From the NCBI GenBank assembly GCA_037179385.1, contig CM074187.1:8867450-8931449 (forward strand): a stretch of 64,000 nt of DNA, given 5' to 3'. The stretch comes from Holothuria scabra. Taxonomy: Eukaryota > Echinodermata > Holothuroidea > Aspidochirotida > Holothuriidae. Below, one piece after another: positions 11,701 through 50,035 of the stretch. Below the pieces are notes generated by a model. It searched no databases and was not told the origin of the DNA. It was given only the letters and a program-made list of their open reading frames with translations. Both the position numbers and the translations under genes were made by a program. The stretch's first letter is position 1. Each line of letters opens with the position of its first letter.

Positions 11701-12780
11701 CCCGACCGACTATGATTACAGCTTTCTAAAGGTTTAAACTTTCTTGAGCATCGATCAAAAATAAAACATATGACCATTCCCGCGCAGGTCTCGTGATATG
11801 GAAACTTTGTCTCGCTGCAGTTTCTGCCCCCCCCCCCCCCCCAACAAGCGGACAAATCTTGGTGCTACCCCTGTTAGGGTATGGAACAGACCTTCAAGCT
11901 GATGAAGGGCCGAAAAGCAACTATGGAATGTTCAAACGACATTGGAATCGGGAAACACATGTGCAACTGCTCATTTAATAAGGTCGCTTGACTACTTACG
12001 TAGCATTCGAGCCCAAGTGACTTCAAGCGGTCTGCGCAAATGTTATACAGCGGAATCGACTGACAAGAGGTGTCCACTATATATGTTGAATGATGTAAAA
12101 GTAGGCAAACACATGCCTTCAAAAGTGCGGTAGGTGGACATGTTGGTCTTTCTTCCCCTTAGAAATCAAAGATTTTTTCTAAGCATACTTCTCAAAAACA
12201 CCCCACCGAAAGATGCAATCAATGGACCGGTTTGAAGTTTCGTCAAGGAGCAGTATTGCGCAATCAGTCACAGGGTATCACTTTTACGAGTGGTTGCAAC
12301 TGATGTCAAGACGTAAATACACTAAACGGTACGCTTTGCGCGGCCGGCGCGGCGTTCATATGTTTTGTTACCAGTTGAGCAGAACAGAAAGGTCACCAGT
12401 CCACATGCGCAGGCTCAAACTTGGAAACTTTATTCTCAAAATATGGTTTTTAACTTGGTTTTAAACCTGACTCATAGCAGCTCTCTGATGATTTGAAGTG
12501 ACGTTTTTCCATCGGCGTTTGGAGATAAGAGCACAGACTTTCAGTCGAAACCAAAAAGTTTAATTTACAAATTGTTTTGTAAACACTATACCACAGAGCT
12601 GAAGGTGCTGAGACAGTCGTTGTATTTAAAGGGCGGACTGAAAACGAACTTTCATTCAAAACTAAGAAAGGATACCGGCTGTCACTCAAACGATGCAAGC
12701 TTAAGTTTTAAAGTACGCAAGAAATCAAGGATACAAATAAGAATGAAAAATTGAGAAGTAAAGGATAAAAGCAAACAATC

Positions 12781-12840
12781 TTTAATCACATCTGTACAAA
12801 GCTAGAAGCATTTAATACAATTTAGCATGATACGTTTATT
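12781..12840 (-). terminator. Candidate polyadenylation signals
   Basis: On the minus strand AATAAA (12840-12835) and ATTAAA (12786-12781) sit at the edge where CpG-poor gene-body-like sequence ends. If used, cleavage would fall at roughly 12,760-12,820. Such hexamers are frequent by chance, so the support comes mainly from their position at the compositional boundary. Confidence 0.25.
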
Positions 12841-15800
12841 TACAGGAAACAAATGATGGGAAGGCATGTCCAAAACCCAAATAAAGAAAATGTGTTGATT
12901 AAAATACAAGATGCAACATAATAACTGAAAAAAATGATTGTATAGTACAAAGAAAAAGTTGAAAGGAAATGAGTTGAGATTAAAAGATTTTGACAACAGT
13001 ATACACTAGTGGTGAGTAATGGCTACAAGTGTTGACAATTAGTTCTTTCCTAAATTAGTAACTAGAAGAGATGATGCTGTATACATCAGTCCTAAGTATA
13101 AGGGTAGTATAGTAATATATTTCAAGATATCTGTGAATATTACAAACTGGTGACAGTAACTTGATGAAAATCATCAACTAGTCACTCTTCCATTATGGTT
13201 TTCGTTACTTAATATGGCCAAGCTAAAATTCCATTTGTCCGCAAAATACATCCTGTGATTTCTTGTTCTCTCGGGCTTCAGGTAGAATATGTACTCCTGC
13301 TGTACTCTGCACATGTAATACTAATAGTGCAGTGGTTGTCACTCCATTAACAGAGATGAGAGAAACAGGGTGATATGTAATTTAAATTGGAAGGGGGGAG
13401 GGTGAGAGGGGTCAAACATGCAGAACATTATTTATGAAACAGATGGGCAAAACAATACAAGATACATGCAAGACATCTGAGGCCAAGTCCTTCCATGCTC
13501 TGACCTATACAGGAAGGCATGTCCCTTGGTTGGGCCTATGAGAAATCAAGCACAAGGTAGTAGACAGAGACACAGCATGGAGTTTACATTCCTAAGTGCA
13601 TCTAATATAAAACACAGGAAGTGGATACAGCCAAAAGGAATTTCTGCTTTTCTCATATCTTACCTTTGCCAATATTGTTGGACCTCAAACAGCAGAGTTT
13701 CAATTAAGGCCAATATAAAAAAAAACCACCAGTAGAGGTATCTTAATATTTTAAAATTCAAAATTATGTCACATTTGTACAAAATGTTGCCACTTTACAG
13801 ATCCCTAAGATCAAGAGGTATACAATCATTGTCATAACAATGCTTGCCAACTGCCCCAGGTTGGTTTTTTTTTTTTTTAACTTTTGTTCTGGAATTGCCA
13901 TTGGAAACCTTACTAAGAATGAGAAAAATTTCATATCATAATCAAGATTTACGACTGGCATGGTAAATGGTGCACTTCTTTTTGAAGCTTTAACAATTGC
14001 AAGTGTGACTTTGTGCTTGAAATACTGGTCAATTTCACTTATTTTAACACATTTTGATATTGATTGTTACACTGGTGAGGCATTCAATTTAAGAATGTTT
14101 AATGACAGTCACCAAGTATTTAGAAGGTCAAATTCTGTTCAAGTGCTACACTACTGTGGGGGAGGGGTCTCATATTAAGATAGAGTAGTGTGGTTTGTCT
14201 TTGTAAAGCTAACGTGTTGACAAGTCAGGTCATACTACTCACAAGAGTCACAAAATCTGTCACATCTTGTCTTTTGCCATGGACACTTAAGTATTTACAT
14301 GTGAACTCCTAAATTATATCATGTAGTAACTAAATACCAAATTCAACTAAATATTATATAATATAGTCATTGTGTCTACATCTCCTCAATGAAAAAAGTT
14401 AATAAAATTTAATTTTGTGCTAATTTACAATTCAAATCAATTGCTGCTTATTAACCTAAATGGACCTTCTTTGTTCATTTTAGAGGACAATGCGAGGATA
14501 TCATTCCTTTGGCACAAATGACAAAATGGCTCACACTACAATGGACTCTAATTATACAATGAAACTGGAATGACTATAGCCTTAACTTCCTTATAAAGAT
14601 TTGTGCACAGAAATCACCTTATACATGTAATACAGAAAGGCTACTGAATTTAAACTATAGTTTAACACCTTCCCTATTCTATCTCCTGACCTGGATGTGC
14701 CCCCCCCCCCGGCCCTACTTCTATCTCCTCCAACTACATTGGTATAACAACAGGTACTGGGGTTAAAACACGGTTTTTAATAAGTTAGGTAAATTACACA
14801 AGCAGTTAACGACTAAAACTTGTTTTCTGTTTCCATTCAATAACATCATCTTTGCAGAGACTGCAGGTGGGTGATCTACTGGGTAATCTTTATCAAACTT
14901 AAGGATACCTGTGCCATGAGAGCAATCAGAAATATCTTATATCAATACCCAAATGTCACACATCAAAGAAGACAAAAAATTCCACAAACAGAGCAAAATA
15001 AATGTCTTTCAAAGAATTACTTAAAAAGTAAAAAAAAAAAATGAACCAACATTTATTCAGCTGCAGAGTTGGACCCAATTCTAAAATTCTTGAGAAAAGA
15101 AAAAAATTTCATTTCTCACTTTGAACACAGAACTGGTTGCATATGTAAAAAAAAATAACATGCCATTTATGTGTTTTAGATATCCACATTAAGCTTGACA
15201 GGATACACATTAAAGCTGCACCAAACGATTTGCTAATACAAGACATCCCACTTCATTCACGGATAACTGAAGATAAAGCAAAGACATGAGCAGCATTTGA
15301 CAAAGGACAAGATTAAATCAAAATTTGAGCAGATATCTTTAAAAGACACTGACCCAAAGAATCTGTCACCATTCATGGGATGTAAATAGTTCCAACCATG
15401 AACAGATTAAGTTCTATTCTAAAAAAAAAAAAAAAAAACAGCATATTCTTCTACATACCCAGTGATTGTTAGTTTCAGAACACACTATGAATTTTGTATT
15501 GTATGCTGTACATATGATACTGGCTTTTTGAAAGAGGAAATTTGACTGCAGCAAATAGTCTTCCTACAAAATTTGAAATTTTGAAATGACATGCAGTTAA
15601 CAGTTCTGCAATTCAACACTTCATTTGATTTAGGATTTGACAAAAACTTACCTAACTATACATGCAGCACTGACCTCAAAAAACTTCATGATAAACATGG
15701 CTGATCAAATATAAAATGGTATGTGAGTGGAAAGAAACTCATTAGTATTCATAGCACGGACAAAGGTACACCTAACTATAACTTGTTACAGTCAATAAAA

Positions 15801-17293
15801 ACATGCCATCTATGCTAATAACAAAATCTAGCCTTAAAAAGGGACTTTCATAACTCATTGCTACATGGAATCATAGAGCACAATATGGGATACACCATGC
15901 TCATCACCTAGCGTAGGCATACCCTTGTTTTTGTGCATTACATGCACACAAGGCTTAGCATACATCTAAGTGTCGAGTAAACCTGAACTAACATAGCCTT
16001 ACTTAAGATTGCTACTTAAGATTGAAACACATATTTTTACCCCAAATGGCAATCTAGACACAGTCCACTGCACAAAACCACTCTTAAGATTTCACCTTAC
16101 ATATTATGGATGGATTCAAATGAGAATGTTTGCAACAAATTTTTTGTGTAAACTAAAATTTTGAAACATTTTTGAAGGTGCAGGATGGGATCTATCCCAA
16201 TGGGTCAGAGGATCTGGGCATGTGCATATCCCCCAAAACAAAATAGCGCACATGTTTATTTGAAGTGAATTCCTTTCCTCATTCCATTCCTTTTCCAAAC
16301 ATAGAAACCTTTGTTCTGAGCACAACAATTTGTGCAATTTGAGATATAAATGATCTGCCATGCACCGTATGAAATTTTTATTATTTAAAAACCACTTGGT
16401 AAACAGTGGTAACAAAGCCACATTGAAATATAAATTTTATGGCCACTGCTTTTTCTTTTCTTTTTTTTAAAATTTCTTTGCGTGTGGTGTACTCCAAGTG
16501 TACTACTGCCAGTAAGTTAGAAGAGCTTTAACAACACACTTTTGTGTTATATAGTGTTAGTCAACTGGATAAGAAGTTCAAATTAAAAATTTATTTTTTA
16601 GTATGTTCCAAATGCAGGTTTGGTTTCCCTTTAGCCGCCTCTAACGACAGGGTGAAAAATACCTTGTGCACATTCTACAACCCCCAGCCCACAGGGGGCC
16701 AAGTGTACTGTCAGAGAGATGAAAAAGGTGAAATGAATTCACTTCACACACTAAACATCTGGAACATTTTTCATGATATGTACAAAGGTATCTCTAGAGC
16801 AAACATAGTTACAAGCATTTGTCTTTTAAAATTACCGATCTCTTGAAGTGTTTATGACATGATATTTGGTACATAGAAATCACACCAACAGATGGAGCAG
16901 TACTATCCTAGAATAAAAAAAGACAAAAAACACTTGATGAATGATATAACAAATGAGATATTCAGTTTTTGTACTGGATAAGTAAAAAGTCCAAACTATG
17001 CGACATACTGTTTTTGTGTGACCTGACAAGTGATAAACTGCTTTGTATGATTCTATAAAACTACATCAGATTGTGACTTTATTTAATATAAATTCAATCC
17101 TTGTACATATGGAGTGTACTGGAGACGAGCTTTTACGTATTGTTTTCCAACAACTATCATGTATGAATGCTACATGGTAAGGCAAGTTCATGCTACAGCT
17201 TATAAAACAATTAACAAACTATACAATGAAAGGAAATCTTAATCTTCTGATGACAAGTTTGATCTCTTTAAACAGTAAAATGAAATATTTCTC

Positions 17294-17536
17294 TAGTTAG
17301 TTAATTAGTTATATGGAATTTTTCCTGTCCAGTTTCCAACCAATTGGTTAAAAGTCGAGCCAGCAACAGCGTTTTTTCTAGTTGCAACTCACTGACTTGT
17401 TTTCCCTACTTCATTGCTTATGCTGAGCACCAAGCACAATGGAAGAAGGTTCCATTTTTAAAGTCTTCGGTATGACCTGGCCAGGACTCGACCTCCCAAC
17501 TGCAAGTCTGATGCTCTGACCACTTGACCCTGCAGT
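17294..17536 (-). mobile_element. tRNA-derived SINE, near full length
   Basis: On the minus strand it starts with GGTCAAGTGGTCAGAGCATC (A box) and GGTCGAGTCCTGGCCAGGTC (B box). It then has the tRNA-unrelated body with GCACAATGG-type and TTGTGGCTC-type blocks and ends in a TTAGTTAA-rich tail. The two boxes in a tRNA-like head identify an RNA polymerase III SINE. It lies in the candidate 3' UTR. Confidence 0.9.
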
Positions 17537-20199
17537 GGGTTCAATTTATTTGTGTAAAGTGGGATTTATATGAAATATGTTATGGAAAATGTGACTGTTA
17601 GAAGAACTCAACCTTAGGGAGAAAAAAAAACATTTTGCATAATGTTTTATATGGGAATGCGTAGAGCTTAACGCTAGTCCGATTTACCTCATAACATTTA
17701 TGCAATTACTTACATGTATTCATTAACACTACTGACTTATAAGCCATTGAAATACAGTGGATGTGTATGTCATAACCAAAATAGGAAATATAATCTCTTG
17801 TATTCTATTGTTTCAATTTCACCTTTTGCACTGGTGGAGGTTGATCTTCTGTTATATTTATTTGTATATGACACTTAAGCCGAATTGTTGGGGAAAACTG
17901 TATACCACCATACGTCAGGGGGAAACGAAAACAAAGTACGTATCTTTCCCCTTTATGTACATGTTATTTCAATGTCCCCTTATACATTTATGTTAATGGA
18001 TGCATGTAGGTAAATTGGTATTACGGTATATACATTGACAGAAGTATTTTCATAAACTTTGTGTGCACAATATGACTTGTTTACTGAAATGTATTCCTAT
18101 ATAAAAAAAAAGTGTGTAAAACATTAAGGGGGAACAAGTTTCCCCATTTTGAAAATAGGACAAATGTATTTATACTTATTAATATTGTAACTCCATATTT
18201 CCTTTTGAATTTTATTCCAACTCAATGAAACACTAGTAATAATCCCCTGAAATAATTAAGACTAAATTACTTTGAGAAAAAATGCAGTAGAAATTATTTC
18301 ACAGCCTTACATACAAATCTACCAGTAGAAAACCATGACAGTAATACTATAGACAAACTGACCACAAAAAATTATTTTACTGACCAAGGGCAAGTAATAC
18401 TAAGGATAAATCATGAAATTTCCATCTATCTTGTACAAAAAAAACAACAGATACAAAAATGTATGGTGGGGACAGCTGCTTTCATTCAATGTCTTAGAGT
18501 ATTGACGGCCAGTTTATGAAGAAGTACAAGGTGAAAGCTTTGAAGGGATATGAAACGCATGACCAAACATGATGCTGGAATAGGAAGGCAAGCTTGCAAA
18601 GTTACCATTACTTAAACTTCTTACTATATATGAACAATGTAGCTCTAACCACTACTGAATAATGAGGGTTTTAAACAGGTGTGCAATAGTACATTCAATT
18701 ACGGTGGGTTACTGACATCACAGCCATATACATATGGTTTAGGTTTTTCAATATAGCACTAAAATAATGGTATTTGTGGGTGTCTGTTTACAGTCTCGAA
18801 AAGAAACTACCTTAAGGTTGGTAAAGTAGAAGTAACTATCACCGGACCCACTGCCAGTTTTTGACCTACAAAAAGACGATAAATACCAATTTGAATTCGG
18901 GAAGGTAAAATCATAGAAGTAGCAGAACAAGGATACAACAGTAAAATGTTCCATGACACAAACTCCTGTCAGACCCATTTTATACAAGTCACATTTCTAA
19001 CGTCAATGCCAGAGGTTTACAGAGGTTTATTCCCCCACCCCTATCTTTGGTACCCCTATCTTCCAAAACAGAACAAACACAGTGCAATCAACATGCAAAG
19101 AAAAAGCTTTCATGTTGGGTGAATATGCAAGGTGTAGGCAGATGTACAGGGATTTACGGAGTATGTAAGCTACTACACATGAATAGGTGAAGACATGCGA
19201 AACATGTACAAGTTCTACACTCCCACAACCCAAGATATGAGGTCATGTTAAATGGGTCTGCACTTGAGCATGTTCCAATATTACTAATTCCTTTCAACAT
19301 TCTAAATATAAATAGATTTTATTCATTTCTATGTTTGAAACATCAGAATCCAATTACTCTAAGACAAACACTGTGCGACATAATTAATACTAGTGTCCTG
19401 TATTACAAACTAAACTTCACATCAGCCCTTGAGATTTCTTGTAAGTATATTGGGTGCTTGATGAGAAAAAATGAGCTATTTTTGTCCCAGTAAAAGCAAC
19501 ACTCCCAAGAATTTTATTGACATAAAGTAACAATTGCAAAATGACAGAATTGGACTGGTTCACCTGCGCAAAGAGTTGGCTTGATGAAAAACCCTACATT
19601 TCAGAATCATAGTTGGTGCATCAGGGGTGCTAACACTGTAACTGCTGTATGACATACTTGCACGCACCTTCTAAAGTAAAATATTAGAACACACTTTTAC
19701 ATATTACATACATGTTTTGTAGTGTATGATATAAAGCAAAGTTTTTCTTCAATCCAGCAGCCCTCTACTTTACATTATGTTATTCATAACAAGTTTTCTG
19801 CATGATCAAAGAATTTTCCATGTACAGTTTTACACACCAAATACTTCTAATAAATCATTTCAAGTTCTAGACAATGCACATTCTTCATCGTACCAAAATA
19901 TGTAAATTTGTATGCATTTTTAAATTAATAAAATATCATCCATGCAAATATCTCTGCTCCAACCTAGGAATGAATTTATGAAATAATATGCACAATTAAG
20001 AAACCAGTATAATCCTTGATTCCTTCCTTCCCCACCCACCCGACACTATGTATCCCTTCCCTCCCCCCCCCCCCACTCCTCTCAAAAAGCAGAAAAATGA
20101 TTGTGTTCACAGAAGAAAAAGACAATTTTGAATAAGAGACATAAAAAAAAAATGAAAAAGAAAGAAAGTAATCATAAATGAAACTGCTGACTTCCTCTG

Positions 20200-20250
20200 T
20201 CTGATGATGCCTTACTGTTGAGGTGAATCCTACTACTCCACTGCCATGGA
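20200..20250 (-). promoter_or_regulatory. Candidate splice acceptor of an untranslated exon
   Basis: Read on the minus strand there is a long T-tract followed by CATTTCAG|TCCATGGCAGTGG, a strong acceptor by eye, with the exon starting at 20250. It would pair with the GTAAGG donor at 23325-23321, just after the Smad2/3 stop, to give a spliced 3' UTR. Translation from the acceptor stops within a few codons in the frame that reads SMAVE, so it is not an obvious coding exon. There is no direct support beyond the consensus. Confidence 0.25.
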
Positions 20251-21144
20251 CTGAAATGAAAAAAAAAAAAAATATATGAAAAGATGCATAAAATTTTTGA
20301 CTTTTGGTAGTAAATTTACCACCACAAATAACTATACGAGCAGGAACCTCAGTATCATCCTCCCCCTCCCCAATCTGTAATAAACAATTCTAAAGATCTC
20401 CATTCGTATTTAAACTGTTGGCTGCAATTACACTCTGCCTATAATGACAAACTGCATCAGGGGTATTCATTCATACTGATAATTAGGGTGTTCCACTGAT
20501 GGATTTAAGTCTGCATAGTGTTGTATGCTGCCAAACACATGTATATAAAAGTATTTAAGTATCAGTCAAAGAGTGTAATCAACTTTCCCTGATGTTTGTA
20601 ATCAACATGACTTAGCTATCTCATCCTAACAAAAAGATTGAATACTACTGTTCATTCCTTACCAGCAATTTCCCAAGGACAATAGACAAAACATGTGCAA
20701 ACAAGGGATAATGACCTCAAGTGAATCATTAACATAGACATTTTGCTTGAATATGAATAGACTGCTTTCTAATATTTCTGTAATAAATTTGTCAAAAATG
20801 GAAAAATGAAGGGTTCAGAATTCCAGTAATATCTCTAGTACCCTAACATGTACTGTAAAATCTTCTAATTAAGTGGCTCTTAATGTAGATTCCAATGGTG
20901 GAGGCGTAGGGGGAGGAGTTATATTTATGTTTATCAAATGGAGGCACAATTAATTCTTTTTTGTAACTTAACAATCATAAAATTTGAAAAGCTGCAGTGA
21001 ATGTCTGTCAATAGATAACACTAAAAGTCCCAAACTTGACAGCATCCTAACGAGCAGAAAAAATGAACTAATTTTTAAGAAACTTTTCTGACTAGAAACT
21101 GCTATCATTTTCATGGGAAATGGTGTCTTAGAACAGTTGGCTTA

Positions 21145-21385
21145 TGCAGTTAAATGGAGTTTTATGGCCCAGTTTCCAACCTCTTGATTCAAGTAGAGCC
21201 AGCCAAGGCCTTTTGTCCAGTAGTGGCTCACTGGCTTGTTTTCCCTACTCCATTGCTTTTGCGACGCATCATGCACAACGGCATTAGGTTCCATTTTTAG
21301 AGTCTTTGGTATGACTCAACCTGGGAATTGAAGCTGGGCATTCCATGTGAGAGGTGGATGCTCTACTTCTTGTGCAGTACATTGC
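21145..21385 (-). mobile_element. tRNA-derived SINE, diverged copy
   Basis: Body and tail are clear (GGAGTTTTATGGCCCAGTTT, TGCACAACGGCATTAGG). The head is strongly diverged, with a weak B box (CTTCAATTCCCAGGTTGAGT). Confidence 0.85.
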
Positions 21386-21579
21386 ATAATGTATGTGATA
21401 TAGCAATAAACCAGAGGTAAAAAGAGTATCGAGAACTGCTCAGGCTTACGATATGATACCTGAGGTTCCTTTAATTAGCGAGGTTCAGAGACAGTAGAAC
21501 AAAAGGACTCTGTAGGAGAGAGACAAAGCCAGCACCCTGTTAGCTCCTTGACTTGTATGATTTTGAGCTAAATTCATTT

Positions 21580-21980
21580 AGGGGATAAATGCGAGGGTGC
21601 CCGGTCTTAAATGTGATTTAAGACCGACGATGACATCATCATAGCGGCTGAGCGGACCGAGGCGATACGGTGATATAAATTCTTTGTAAGAGATGAAAGC
21701 AATTTTAAAATGCGCTTTAGCCTTTAAAGACTGATGTTACAGGTAAACTATACCAGGTTTCCTTAGGGAATTGCCACTCAGGCTACTGAACTTGACGATT
21801 ACTTTGCTAGCCTGTGGGCCAAACGAGTAACGTTACTGTTGTTTCGCTGTTTAGACAGTCTTAGCGGAATTAGTAACCCCAGCACTATCACTGTTCCAAA
21901 GCCTGTGTATATTGTCGCTAACCTTGGACACTCTAGTAGGCGTAACAATACTGTATAGTTATAGGCACGTTTTATTTGAC
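21580..21980. promoter_or_regulatory. CpG-preserving patch with perfect hairpin
   Basis: About 19 CpGs are packed in 400 bp, whereas the surrounding kilobases have roughly one per 100 bp. Positions 21602-21626 form a perfect 11-bp stem (CGGTCTTAAAT) with a GTG loop, followed by a CREB/ATF-like TGACATCA (21631-21638). It could be an unmethylated promoter or enhancer, or the remains of a recent insertion. There is no target duplication and no ORF. Confidence 0.35.
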
Positions 21981-22949
21981 GCCCCCCCTCCCCCCCCCAA
22001 ATTTAGGAGTGGATTAACACGTTAACAACAGTGCCAGTCATCGCAGCTCAGTGCATGCAGTTTCACTTCTAGCCTTGGGCCTAACTTGTTTGAACTATAA
22101 AACAGAATGTGAGTGTGATCAAAATACCCATTTGTGGAAATTGTGGGGAGCAATGATTCCTAAGCCTAGGCTAGGGTAACCTACGTCTTTATCACTGCCT
22201 GTTATTATTCTTTGGAATGGTAACTCTGAAGACTAGGGTATCAACTTGATGCAGTGTACAGTGTCTCAGTGTTACTGTTTATCTTGCTAACATGTACTGG
22301 GGTTACTGTATGTATGACATTGCAGTAGGCCTACATGTGCTGTGCAAAACTATATGGGGTGAATATGGCATGTTGCTATGCCAACCTAGCATGAGCTGAA
22401 AATATTGTACACATTAATTATTGTGATCACATTCAATTCAATTCTCCTTACTTCTTGAAAACCATTCAAGACTGGTTATCTTTTATGACAGACAATGGAT
22501 CCAAGGGAATACTCTATGACCCCCAACCAATGGGGGTAGCAAGTAAGATATAAAGAAAACAGCGTAGTTTACATGAACACAATGAAGACATTTTTCAATG
22601 AAACTCCTTACAGACTAGGTAAGATAGCCCAATATGCACAAAACCAGTCTTAAATTGATTCAGGTGAAAATTATGATGTAGAATTTTGTTTCTAAAGTGG
22701 AGAATTTTTTAGACTATCAGATCATCAGGCAGAGCAAGAGTGTAAGAAGTGTAAAGCAAGTTTCTCACAAGTTTTAAAATTCCTTCTCATAAGAGCATCT
22801 GAATTTTTCTCCAATTGCCAAAGCTTTATATACAAAACAAAGTACCACAATTCTTATAGGAATGTATATTTGGGAGATTTTCAATTTTTGCACCTAGAGG
22901 AGTGGTCCTCTTATTCATCAATGTTAATAAAACCACATGACTCTGGATG

Positions 22950-23178
22950 ACAAGTTAGATAGAGTTTTACAGCTGAGTTTCCAACCCATTGGTTGAAGTC
23001 GAGGCAGCCACTGCCTTTTTTTCCAGTTGTGGCTCACTGGCTCGTTTTCCTTACTTCATTGCTTATGCGAATCATCAAGCACAATGGCAGAAGGTTCCTT
23101 TTTTAGAGTCTTTGGCATGACTTGACATGGGAAGCAAACCCGGGCTTTTCGCGTGAGACCGTTAGACCAAACACACAG
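22950..23178 (-). mobile_element. tRNA-derived SINE next to the Smad2/3 stop
   Basis: Minus-strand copy with complete body and a recognisable but altered head (GTTTGGTCTAACGGTCTCAC, CGGGTTTGCTTCCCATGTC). It sits 150 bp after the candidate donor that follows the Smad2/3 stop, in the sense orientation of the gene. Confidence 0.85.
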
Positions 23179-23337
23179 TTGACTCTGGATGACAAGCAGC
23201 AGTTTAGACTAAAGAGAGTTTTTGAACGGAGAGCAGCAAAAGTATGTCAAAATCCCACAAAGTTGGATAAAGTGATACAAAGAGTAGTCAATTGCAAGCA
23301 CAAGAAGTGTTTGTAAAACCCTTACCATTGTGCCATC

Positions 23338-49735
<26,398 letters not shown>

Positions 49736-49889
49736 TCAAGTTTATAATGACAAAATTCCATGACTTTTTTCATTACTGATATCCTAGGACCTTGACTGAT
49801 ATCTAAATTACCTTTAAAAACAGTCAGATCCCATATTTCTATCTTTTTCCCACCAAAACAATGTGTCTGAACATCTGTAAAATGAAAAA

Positions 49890-50035
49890 CAACAACATTG
49901 TTCCATTCCTAAAATTCCCTGACTTGTCTAGGACCTCTTGAAAATTGCTCATTTTCCCTGCCTTCCCAGGCCTGGAAACTTTAATTCCTGTTTTCCCGGA
50001 CTTTCCAAGACTTGTGGGAATCCTGACCAACTGCC
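49890..50035. repeat. Possible dispersed repeat with TTCCC/GGAC blocks
   Basis: Reads as a string of related blocks: AAATTCCCTGACTTGTCTAG, ATTTTCCCTGCCTTCCC, GTTTTCCCGGACTTTCC. The pattern resembles internal repeats of the short hAT-type element at 61,346 but no ends could be identified. Confidence 0.35.

Larger units (their letters stand above)
1..12700. other. Gene-free, CpG-normal flank rich in transposon relics
   Basis: No frame here gives a recognisable protein, and the longest ATG ORFs (127 and 121 residues) are low-complexity or repeat-derived. The stretch has many CpGs, polyC/polyG tracts (for example 3006-3022, 6193-6213, 11827-11842) and the inverted-repeat elements and minisatellites listed separately. 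About 1-880, 1320-2060, 3010-4010, 6560-8760 and 11,700-12,700 contain nothing I can name. It is downstream of Smad2/3 with respect to that gene's direction. Confidence 0.7.
12770..23337 (-). other. Candidate long 3' UTR / downstream transcribed region of Smad2/3
   Basis: No coding exon is recognisable between the Smad2/3 stop and about 12,770. The whole stretch shares the CpG-poor, TpG/CpA-rich composition of the gene's introns, and this ends sharply near 12,700-12,800. On the minus strand an AATAAA (plus TTTATT 12835-12840) and an ATTAAA (plus TTTAAT 12781-12786) lie at that edge. Vertebrate SMAD2 transcripts also have multi-kilobase 3' UTRs. The stretch contains SINE copies at 17.3, 21.1 and 22.9 kb and a CpG-rich patch at 21.6-22.0 kb. 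TTTATT words are common in AT-rich DNA, so a nearer poly(A) site or a separate non-coding transcript is possible. Confidence 0.3.

Noticed and set aside
12213..12464. 83-residue ORF near the CpG boundary as a neighbouring gene
   Set aside because: No homology, no initiation or splice context; treated as chance.
23122..23316. 64-residue plus-strand ORF beside the Smad2/3 stop
   Set aside because: It runs through the antisense of a SINE head and has no independent support.
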